Source: Trichostrongylus colubriformis
Lineage: Eukaryota; Nematoda; Chromadorea; Rhabditida; Trichostrongylidae
NCBI GenBank assembly: GCA_963978905.1
Contig: OZ022261.1
Location: 33,402,102 to 33,466,101 of the forward strand
Direction of reading: 5' to 3'
DNA: 64,000 nt
Made by a program: the position numbers and the translations under genes
Notes under the pieces: model-generated
The model's database searches: none
What the model saw: only the letters and a program-made list of their open reading frames with translations
Told to the model about the DNA's origin: nothing
In this document: positions 24,101 through 36,100 of the stretch, piece by piece
Layout: each line of letters starts with the position of its first letter
Position numbering within the stretch: position 1 is the first letter of the stretch

Positions 24101-27100
24101 TTGATCCCCGCTCTATGAGAGCGGGAGGCCACTTGTAATTGCACCCCGCCGCCCCATCTTCAAATATGGACACTGATAGATTTATCTTACCGTCTCATCA
24201 ATACTATAGTAATGGAGCTCGCGATCCTCCCATGATTCCTGGATACCCCTTTTTTTCGAATTTCAAATATCGCTTTTCTCTGTCCCAGAATCTTCAGCGA
24301 ACGCTCAACCCTACGGAATAGTTCGAACGTAGTATACACAAGCGAGTTCTCATTTTAAGCTGATCTTTGCTTATGCTCAATCGGCAATCCTGTATAGTTG
24401 AAATTTTCGCTATGATGCACAATTATGCATGCTCCCTTCTGAGTTTTAGCAATGGCATATGGGTTGTTACTTTCAGGAGCATTACCTTGCCCGCCTCGCA
24501 CATGTGTCACCATCAGGCAGTGGTGACTTGGGAGGAACGACTGGTAGCATGACTAGCTTGCTAACAATTGACAGCCTTCTCACAGCTGATGGTAGATTTC
24601 GTCCTTGGTTTTGGCAGGTTGCCTTTACAAATGAAGCATTCCAGGAATGTCCGTCGCAACGGGAACCCCCGATGCTCGTCGCCGTAATCAGACCACAGAT
24701 TTCGGGCGTTACTATGCCACATCTATTAGGAGCAGCGGTGGAAAGCCAGGTTCTCGAGGTAGAGCATGCCTTTTTCATTGTTTTAATATGGCCTGGCTTT
24801 TGTAATTTACACGTTCAGGCTCAATGATGATCAATCCAGCTGCCCCGTGGAATACGTCTACATCTTCTAGCGATCGACAGTTTCAGAAAACGCTGCAGTA
24901 CGCCATTGGAAGTATCACGCGTAGGAATCTCTACATACTAGTGGAAAAGGGTCACTCCAAGGTGATTTCTTAGTGGGTTCGGTGTACATAGAAGTGGACC
25001 CACTGGAGTTCATCAAAATAGTAGGAAATAGGGCCTGTGCTATATGGAGCACACCCTTAGGTTCAGTAGTGTTATGTTGGGATTTCATCTCCCTCAGTCT
25101 CTCATTTGTTCCTCTTCGCACCGAATCTTTGCCATGGGACCAACAGTAGTATGTTTTCGGAAGTTTTTTTTCTAGTCTACAAGAATGTGTTGACATTTTT
25201 CAACATTCAGTTTTTGTTCTGAATACAGGCCTCTGTTAGTTCCGAGACAGTAAAGAACAGTGCTCGGAAGCAAAAGCTATCAAAGCTGCACGGAAAATTT
25301 GTGCACGGTATATACACGACGACACCTAGGGGTGGCTGCCAAGGGTGAAGCAGGGCTCGCCTCCTAGGGAATCTATGAGCTGCCTCTGTTGGCACAGGTA
25401 GGGCCTGACGCACCGAGGGATGATTAGGAACCACAAAAAACGTTAGTCCTGCGTAGCCAAAAATGAGGCCCATTGAGAATACACCGTAGACAAGGCTGAT
25501 CTCCTGCTGCACGAAGACGGGAAACCCACACCTCGCATATCATCAGGCTGCTTTATGGAAAAGGACTCTGTTTCCCTGGTCTATGACCATTTCATTCCGT
25601 ATTACTATAACTTTCATACTAGTAAACATCTCGACTTTCATATTCTGCAATCTTTTCTTATTTGGCCCGAACTGCCGCTTCCATGGCCATTAACTTAGTT
25701 TCGCAAAATGCATCAAGGGTGCTCTTTCTGGGATCTACTCGTGCGGCTCGAGCTTACCTATACCTCTGAAAACGGAATCTGATCAAAATACTTCAGATTT
25801 TCCGTGGCGACAAAAATGTTGAATTCGTACCAATCACATTTCCCACCACTCATCAGATGAAGGTATCGTTCAAGAAGTTGCTTCGTGTGATGCGTCCCAG
25901 TGTACCCTTCATGGACTCGTCGTCAGTTACTTATTATCGATCGCTTGAAGAATCGGAATGGCTTCACATTGTACGTGTTTTGCTAATAATTTTTTTCAAT
26001 ATACAGCTCTTGTCCTGGTAGTTATACGAGAACTGTGACACTGTAAGGAGCGTCGTTCCAGATCGCGGGTTGCCTAGTCATGGAGTTAGTTTTTGAAAAT
26101 GCTGTCCACTAGCAAGAGTTTTCCCCCAAAAGAAATGGCTTTTCAGAAGTCTGTTGCAGTTTCCTCAACGGGCTTTCACCATGTGTGACGTCCGCACCCT
26201 ATCTACTCAAGCCACCGGGAGGGTTCAGGAGAAAGTGAGAACTGGGAATACATGTTCTTCGAAAACAAACCTTCAGAAGAGGTGATGTATAGCAAAACTC
26301 GCATGGAAAAACGCAGTTTGTGGTCTAATCCCGCAGCACGGCGTGTCGTTCTGTAGTCCTGCAGCCACGCGAGCTGCCGACGAATGTGGGACGACGTTTG
26401 CGGCCGACTGCCCTAGCCTCTCCGCTCGTCTGCAGTCTGCCCTGGGCTAGTGACGCAGAAGGGCGCGTGAGAGAAGGGAGTTTTTGGGTTTCCATTTTTC
26501 CGTTATATTTCGTTTTTTCTTTACTGTCACAGTGCTGGGCACCCTGACGCTCATCCGGCCCCAAGCTGACAAATTTACCCCTACCAGTGTCTTTGAGGAT
26601 TGAGGCCAAGCCATCTCTCAACACTGCCTATATGTACTACTGCTTCAATGCGGCTTGCAATAAGTTCGTCCCCGATTACCCTACATCGTTCGTTCCAGGT
26701 ATCAAACCTGCTTTCGCTGGCATGTTCGATTGCTAGTGTCGTCACCCTTCACAATTCCTCGGTATTTTTATTTTTAGTTTTTTTTTCCCAGCCCGACCTT
26801 TCTTTTACTATATCCTCTGGTCTCTGAACTCGATGGTTTGAGTTCGTTTAGGTTGCTGTTTGTATTGAGGAAGGATGGGACATCACTTGTCAGCTGATGT
26901 CCTTGGCTCAGCTCCTGCTCGACCCATATTATCGCACCATAGAGGGCTTTCAAGTACGGATTCCTTTTCAAACTTTTTTCAGCATATTCGAATATTACTT
27001 CATTTCTCCATGCTCAATAATCTAGGTGCTCATAGAAAAGGAGTGGTTAGCTTTTGGTCATCGTTTCTCGCATCGTGCAAATCACACGATTTCTTCGCAG

Positions 27101-30100
27101 AACAGCGGTATAACGCCGGTATTCCTTCTCTTCTTGGATGCAGTACATCAGGTACAGGTTTTCTGTAGTAGTTCAAGGCCATTCGGAATTTGCACTCTTC
27201 ATTTTTGTCCCTGTTTTTGTGAGATATCCCTTCAATTTTCAGATTTTGGCTCAATTCCCTGGTGCATTCGAATTCAACGATTTCTACCTGCGATTTCTCG
27301 CCTACCATAGTCAATCGGCGTTTTTCCGCACTTTTGTGATGGATTGCGAAAGTGAACGAGTTCACCTTGAACATATTGTCCCAGAGACAGGTGAAGGACA
27401 TCGAGGATGCATTTGGATGTACATCAAGGTGAGTGTACTTGTAAGAATGTCCCACTTTTAGTACTGTTTTCATCTTTAGGAGAAAACGTGCCGGAGTACC
27501 ATTTTCCACAACGTTCTGTACTCGTCTGATGGAGAACGGGTTTTGATACCTGCTTGTTCGATCGCATCCCTTCAAATATGGACTTTCTACTCAGAAGAGA
27601 CACTCAGCCATGGTTCACCGTATGACATTGGTAGGCTGGTATTGGTACTTGCATTAGACATCTGCACAGGGGTAGATGTGATCGAGCGTACGGTCGCTAT
27701 GGCTTGCTCGACCGCTCGAAGGTACCGGTAGGGGTAAGCAGACAGTGAGAACTGGGAAGACATGCTCTCTGGAAACAAACCTTCCCCTCTGGAAGAAGTG
27801 TGTGTAGCGAAACTCGCATTGATAAAGCGCACCTTGGGGTCAAATCACGATTTCGCATGGCGTGTCGTTCTGCAGTTCATCAGCGGGACGGGTTGCCGGC
27901 GAGAGCGAAACAACGCTAACTGGATTAACCTCTTGCCCGTCTGCAGTCTACCCCGGCTAGGGACGCAAAGGAGCGCAAGAACGAAGGAAAGGAGATTTTC
28001 ATCTTCCTATTTCTTGGTTTTTCCGCCGTTTCATTTCGTTCATCCTCTACTGTCACACTGCTGAGCGCCCCTTTTTTTCATATACCACAGCTGCAGAATC
28101 TACCCCTCGCGGTGTCTTTGAATGATGATGAATACACATCCTTTACGAATTATCGGAAACATTTGAGTGCCCTTCTACTTTGTTCATACTTCGCGACGCT
28201 TCACCTTTCAGACCTTGCTGAAGCAGAGCTGGTAGAACGGGATGATGAGCATTTCTCTCACCCCGAAGGAGTAACAACAAGTGGAAATTCATCACGAATC
28301 GTTGACGGCTCAATAGTATGTCAGGATCTGAAGAGAGAAGACGGAATCACCTATCTCATACAAGTATTTCTTACAATTTCCCTATCTGTTTCCTAACATG
28401 ATTTAACATCCTGATCTGCAGACGAACGATCGCCTGAACCCACTCGAAAAACCACGTGCAGGTGGATGGTTGAACACATGGAGGACTGCTGAAGAGCGAT
28501 TATCGACTGACGACGAAGATGTGAGAATCTTTTTGTATTGTATGATGGTTAAAACAAGTCTTTTCTATGAGGATATCTTCAGCAGGATGATAAAGAAGAG
28601 AAACCCCACGATTGGGACTGGCAGGTGAGAAGAGTGCTTTTGAAAAGGGCTGCCCTCCGTGTACTACTTCGAGGAGTAACGAGTCGAACAGCTGCGAGTC
28701 AAAAGAAGTATGTTTATAAAGATGTGAATTTAATGTATGAGTTGAATCTGTTTATATACACTTTTGTAATTCGAATTTCATTAGGCAGTACATCGCGTAC
28801 ATAAGCAGATAGCTAGACGCATAGCTATCGCGTGCTTGCTATAGTCACCTCTCGTGTGGGTGGAGGGTCACTTTTGAAGTTCCCTTGATTGTCGAAAACC
28901 CGAGTGGGCGCCAGCAAGTTACATATATGTCGCAAGTGATCGAGTGATCCAGTGGGACCCCTCTGGCTGCAGAAAGGGCAGCATCTCGTTCCTCTCACAA
29001 GCTTTTCGTGAAAAAGTCTGACTATTTTGTCGGCTGGCGTCGAGATGTTCGTTCGACGTCACGAGTTATCCGCTGGGTAACCACCTAGTACAACGGCATC
29101 GTGATATCGCATAATGTGTCCCATCCATCTGGCCGACGACTCCTTTGCAAAAATGGGAACGCTCCAGGACCATCGTCGCTGACGGAGTGTGGAACTCCGG
29201 ATTCCCGTCTGCACCTGCATGTCTCGGGAAAGTGTAAGCACGTTCCTTTCGAAACCCTTTATTATGCTGGTGCGGTCTGCATCCACTCGGGGAGGAAGCG
29301 CAGCGGAATCGAAGTGATGGGCACGAACCAGTGCGTCCTTTTGCCTAGCTTCGCTGCTGAACCGTTCATCGTGTTAGTTCCCTGACATGGCTGCACAAAA
29401 CGGAAGCCTTCAGCGAGTTCCATTTCATTCATGGTGGATGAGGCATTAAGGCGAAATCTTTGATTGAAGACTTGTGATATATTCGTTGTCTAGTTTTCTT
29501 CTCGGGTAAGTCCAGTGTAGAAGATTATAACTCAAATTACTTCGGATGAAGTTGATCGTCAAATGAAGTATACTCAAACATTCTCCCATCGTGTTTTCTA
29601 CTCTCTCATGAGTCAATATATGAACCCTTTATAAATTCATCTGTGGTCATTCTGAGCGTCGGATTAATCAATGATGGTTTCAAAGGAGATGTGAGGTTCC
29701 TTTTGGAACTTTTCCGAATTTGTATGAATGCTCCAAGGTCGTCCTGGTCGCGGCTTGATAGTGCTGCAAAGGCTACAAAAATAGCCGCATTTCTTCATTC
29801 ATGGGTTTACGACTAGGACTTTTAAACTCAAGCACGAATCAATGTTCATGCTCAAAAGCTTATTCACAAGGACACCCTCCATGCAAGCTTCATGTGCTGA
29901 ATTAATTGATCCACCATCTGGTTTAACTAACCTGTCATGGTTTTTGGATTTTAGCATTCCCTTTCAAGCAGTTCTGTTCGAGACAACCTGATTAAGGGCA
30001 CTTTCAGGTTCAGGGGAGTGAAGTCCATAGCTGTCTTTGAATAATCAGGCCCAAGAGTAACTATCCAGGCTCGTTATGGGAAGAGGGTAGCTCGGTTAAG

Positions 30101-33100
30101 TCGCGGGGCTGTTTGGAAACAAACTTGAAGCCTATCTGTTGGAGGCGATTTTGAAACGCCTCTCCTGTTTTCTTTCACGTCATTCAGTGCAGGCTTTCAC
30201 CTGACCGACATTTAGGATGCCAACTGCGTCACGGAATGGACCCCCTCACGTTCACATGAGTCAGCTTGCATTTTATGAATCAACCCAACACAGTAAAAGC
30301 AGGCCATCTCCTGAATCCACCTTTGCATAAGGACATTTTGAAGATTAGGCGGTCATTGGTCAATTTATGGTTAGCGGTTGACCTTTTACCAGTCACCTGG
30401 AGTGACACCACGGTGTCTTGCTACCAGGCTTATTGAATTTTTCAGCGAGAGAGTCCCCTAGTTGATGTGAACTACATCATTGTTATTATTTCGTTTTTTT
30501 TTGGATGATTTGATTATTTTGTCGTGATCGTTTTCAGCGTTAGCAAGAACCACGTTTTCGAACATTACGGTGCCAGCGGTGGGCAGCCATCGGAGTGTGG
30601 ACTTTGCCATTTCCCACTGTACGGAACTGTGGTGCGAACAGGTAATTGAGGCCGGTGGGAGGAAACTTACCTCTCTCCACTTTGTACGCTTCAATGAGTT
30701 TTTGCCGCAATGATCAGTTATGCATTTGAAGTCATTCCAATTTTTCGTTTTTTCTTGAAGGTACATCACTCGACAATTAGTTCAGTGGCTTACTTTCTCG
30801 GAGCAGTAGGTCCTTGGATAACCGTTCAGGCTGTACTTTGTTCCGGCTGCACGCTGCCCCCTCCCTTACGGTGTTGTGACTGCTTGAACACAACATAGCC
30901 ACGCCCTCCCAGCCAAATCACATATGGCCTCGGACGAGCAAATTTTCAACGTGGAAGCTGACTTCATAATCGAAATGGCCTCGGTAGAGATTTGTTTGCA
31001 GGTGTGGTTCGGTTTTGTGGGCGTGGCTTGGTTGTGTTCAAACAGGCACAACACGCCGTGCAGCCGCAACAAAGGTGCAGTCTGAGCAGTTATCCAAAGG
31101 CTTACTTGCCCCAAGGAAATGAACAAGTAATCTGATTATCGAGGGGTGTGCCTTTAAGATAGTGAGGGATGTTAGGTGTGTGTATCATGACAGGTCGCGT
31201 CCCATACACGCGCGCGAATTTTCTGTCTTAATGACGCATCCGGGTTATCAGTGTTTTGTAAATAGTTACAGCTTGAGTAGATGGGTATCCTGTCGGTAAA
31301 GGTGTTTCCAGATTCAGGTGCACATCTGGGTGAAGATGATTCTCTTGCGTCGTTTGCCTGCAATCTCCAGATTTACGTTTTGGTCTTAACAGCCCAGGAA
31401 CATTGAAAATTTCCTCCCACTCAGTCAGGAGAGGAGGTGGCGACTGGTTAAGATTCCAGGTGTATCTGTCTTTGCAGGCCAACGATGTCGCCAGTGCGGT
31501 GTCATAGCTCATGACAAATGCATAGTGAATCTATGGCCGTGTGATCCACGAGCTGGACCCACTCGTCCAACCAACACTCACAACGCTCATGAGCCATCGC
31601 TTCCTCCAACACCTGTGCGAACGGCAACTGCTGAGGGACAAGGAACAGTGGCACGCAGTGAGACTCTTCTCAGTGACTTAGCTGAAGGTGAAGATTTCCA
31701 CGTATCTAACTGAGTAGCTTACGGATGTAGTTTAGTTATTGCCCCAAATAAGTTCCTTCTACTGGTTTTTACAGATGAGGTCACCTGATAGTGCTCATAC
31801 ATGCAGATAAAATCGGTCTTTGTGGTGATATCCTTGATGATGTGTTCCAGGAAACGGCGGTCGTACATTAACAATCGGTCACGGCGCAGCAACTCCATCG
31901 CGTGCGACTGCTCCCCTTCATCAGGGGTATCTGAGTAAGAAGGGAGCTAAATTCAAACTCTGGGCACCGCGCTGGTTTGAATTGGAAGCCAACAGTCACA
32001 AAGTGAGTTTTAGTAAAACAAACCGAATGACGAAATTGTTAAATTAGGGTGTCCCATAAGTTACGATTCTCTTTTTTCGAGCCTGTGGCTTTTAGCGCCC
32101 TACCGACATTTGTGCCGAATTGCGCCGTTGAAGGAATCGTCCACGGAAAATGAGTTTTTGTGTTACCCATTTGTTTATGTTGTATTTGCCTAATGTTGGC
32201 CTCATGCAAAATTTCACGCGAAAAAATGTGAATCTGGCTGAGATACAGCACCACAAAGTGCGGTCCCAGTGGGCGGGGCCTCCGTGTAAAAGTCTCGTCC
32301 CGTCTTCCGCCGTCGCTGGGAACGGAGAATGGGACTGTTTACGTAACCTTCTGCTCCTACAATGCGTCTCAGACCACGGCGGACGCGGTACGAGGCTTTT
32401 ACACGGAGGCCCCGCCCACTGGGACCGCACTTTGTGGTGCTGTATCTCAGCCAGATTCACATTTTTTCGCGTGAAATTTTGCATGAGGCCAACATTAGGC
32501 AAATACAACATAAATATATGGGTAACACAAAAACTCAATTTCCGTGGACGATTCCTTTAAGTACCATGACTTCTTATCTTCGTACCGCGCTGTTACGACC
32601 CCATATATCAGTTTAGAATGACCCAAAAATCAGTACCTGACCAAGCCCCACAAGCCCCAATGAAAACACTCCTAAAATACTCACAAAGTGGGCGCAAGGA
32701 GTTCACAACGTATCGTTGATCAAATGGACGGGAGCATATTGAGGCTTCTGTTTACTCAATATTCATATACTTTAACGGACTGCTCATTCAGTCAATGCGT
32801 CCTGAGAAAAAAAAAAAACAGGGATTCCACTTGAAGCCGCGTTTATACAGGGGGTGCCAAGAAACAGTAATTTTTTCCTCTATTTTCAACGCCATAAGTC
32901 GAACTTCAGCTGATTCTAACTAGGTTCTTCCATCCTTAAATTCAAGAATACACCTCAAGCTATCACTATGCTCCGTAATATCCTTATGCATGAGCAGGAG
33001 CGGCTTTTTTCGAGTGCACATGATGCATCACCGCAATCCGAAATTTCGTGCCATTCCCTGGCAACCTTGTTGAGGTCTGTTCATCCTGTGTATCTGAGGG

Positions 33101-36100
33101 GATTCATATTGGTTGTTGCCCTCGACTATCCCGTTTTCCAGGTTTCTAACACCTTTCGTTTCCAAGAATTAGTACGTGACATTACCACTAAAAACCCCGA
33201 AGAGGGCTTTGAGGCAGGAAAAATGGCATTTTGGATCATAGCATTGTTGTCCGAGCAGCAGGAGTTCTACTTCCATGAACCGAAGGGACAGTCCTTGGGA
33301 AGCTTTCCACCTGACTCTCTGTTTCAAGCGGACCTTGATACCGTAGGTGCTTTGAAGCCTGACTCTGCTGGCTGAAGTTCAATAATTTGAGATGGTGGAA
33401 GTAGTGAGTCACAGCTTGCTTCTGCTGTTAAGGGAACGTTTCGGGAATATTTCGCTTCAATAATTCCATCTTTTTCGTTACCCTATGTTTTGCATACTAA
33501 GTGGCACTCTTTTTTGAGCGGAATGATTTGGCACCCCTTGTAGTTCGCGGTGCCGGCGACAGGGCGTGGATGCGTCTCTCTGCGTCTCCGCCGATGTCAC
33601 GCTGCTTGCCTGTGAACGCGGCCACGCCTTGCCAGCGCTGAGTATGTACGCGTTTCTACTGGGAGCAGGAGGAGGTTCTTCAAAGGCCCGCGTCCCATGC
33701 AGGGTGTTCCAATCCCCTCTGTGAACGGATAGGTCCAGCGACGCCTGACAAGATTCCACCCTTACTGTGTCATGACTTTCCTATAGACAACCAACCATTT
33801 TCCCGCCGGACTTTACTGACGGGGCAGTCAAATGGTCTACGTCCCTAGCGCTTGTTTTTTCCCACTCAAGGATAGCGTGAATAGCCGAATGGAATCAAAA
33901 TTTAGGCATTTTAGGCGGTTTTCCCATTTTTATGGTCGAGATAATTAGTGCCACTGTTTTTGGTGATAAATGCAACAAGCCATCCAAATTATCACAAAAG
34001 GTGCCTTTAAACATCGCCAAAATTTGTTTATTTGTTTACTTATTATGCATGCATGGTGCTCTATAACATTAGGCCATCAAGCAACAATAAAGTCGTTGCA
34101 AGCAAAGAACAGGACAGTAAATCAGAACACTCCCAAGTGTCGAGAAAATAGCTGCTTCAGTACGACCCCCCCCCCCCCCTCTACGGGTACCAAATACTAC
34201 CCCCCCCCCTTTCCTTTTTTGTCCCCTACGATACCAGTAACTTGCCGGATTGTGTAGTTGCAACGTGTTTTATTGCTATGTATTCTTACCAGTCGGCTTG
34301 GCCGGCTGACGCCGGCCAATCCGACTGGTCCGGGCCGGCTTCGCCGGCCCGGAGGCCGCCTTCGGCGGCCTGGGGGGGCCGGCTTCGCCGGCCCCGGAAG
34401 GCCGCCTTCGGCGGCCTGGGGGGGGGGGAGGGGCCGGCTTCGCCGGCCCCGGAAGGCCGCCTTCGGCGGCCTGGGGGGGGGCGGCTGGGCCGGCCTTACA
34501 GGGGGCGACTCTCGGCTCGCCGCTTACGCGGCGAGCCGATTTTCGCGGCTGTTGGGGCATATCTACCCTTCAGCAAAGCCGGCACAATTCTACCATCACT
34601 CGTTCAATAAATGGGGGTTCCTCTGCTGCGTTTGTACCTAAGGGTAAGATTGTGATGTAAGAGGAAGAAGTCGGTATTGGTATGTGATGCTTTTATTTTT
34701 ATGTTTCAATCAATAACGATGATTCATTAGTATGTTTGCTGAAATGTAACGACCTTATCCCAACATCTCCCTACGTCTGGTTAAATCTATTTCAAATGAT
34801 TATCATACATTTTAGCGCGCGCCCCGCCGATTCATGTGTGTGCCTTATGATTCATTAGTATTTTTGCTGAAATGTAACGACCTTATCCCAACATCTCCCT
34901 ACGTCTGGTTAGATCTATTTCAGATGATTATCATACAATTTAGCGCGCGCCCTGCCGAAATGGGCGGAGCGTAACATTGTTCATGTGTGTGCCTTATGAC
35001 CTTATTATTCCAGCTTCTCCTTGCGTCTGGGCTCTTTTGGAACCGAATTATATTATCACACTTTTAGCGCGCGCCCCGCCCACAGTGGGCGGAGCGTAAC
35101 ATTGTCCATGTGTGTGCTTTATGACCTTATTATTCCAGCTTCTCCTTGCGTCTGGGCTCTTTTGGAACCGAATTATATTATCACGTTTTTAGCGCGCGCC
35201 CCGCCCACAGTTAGTGGAGCGTACTATGTCTATGTGTGTGCTTTATTACCTTACTATTCCAACTTCTCCTTGCGTCTGGGCTCTTTTGGAACCGAATTAG
35301 ATCAATTTCAGATGATCATCACATTTTTAGCGCGCGCCCCGCTCACAGTGGGCGGAGCGTAACATTGTCTTCACCGTTGATGTCCCCTTACTACCCCCTA
35401 TATATCACTTTAAAAATTCAGTGTCCCAGCTTTGCTGCGACGCGAGATTTGATTTTCCCCCCATTCGCCTTCCGAGGCTCCTTATCAGCCCTTATCAGTT
35501 GCTATCACTTCCGTTCCCTCACCGTTGATGTCCCCTTACTACCCCCTATATCACTTTAAAAATTCAGTGTCCCAGCTTTGCTGCGACGCGAGATTTGATT
35601 TTCCCCCATTCGCCTTCCGAGGCTCCTTATCAGCCCTTATCAGTTGCTATCACTTCCGTTCCCTCACCGCTGATGTCCCCTTACTACCCCTATATCACTT
35701 TAAAAATTCAGTGTCCCAACTTTGCTGCGACGCGAGATATGATTTTCCCCCCATTCGCCTTCCGAGGCTCCTTATCAGCCCTTATCAGTTGCTATCACTT
35801 CCGTTCCCTCACCGTTGATGTCCCCTTACTACCCCCTATATCATTTTAAAGATCCAGGGTCCCAACTTTGCTGCGACGCGAGATATGATTTTCCCCCCAT
35901 TCGCCTTCCGAGGCTCCTTATCAGCCCTTATCAGTTGCTATCACTTCCGTTTCCTCACCGTTGATGTCCCCTTACTACCCCCTCAATCACTTTAAAAATT
36001 CAGGGTCCCAACTTTGCTGCGACGCGAGATCGCGCGCCCCGCCCACAGTTAGTGGAGCGTACTATGTCTATGTGTGTGCCTTATTACCTTACTATTCCAA

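Noticed and set aside
26600..26698. Exon between 25797 and 26699 encoding [16 protein letters not shown]
   Set aside because: It has no similarity to the MTMR5 region, which is fully supplied by the join of 25970 to 26699.
34242..34641. Three overlapping 94-127-codon proline/glycine/arginine-rich frames
   Set aside because: They come from the GC-rich hairpin array; any frame through it stays open because the DNA lacks A/T for stop codons.
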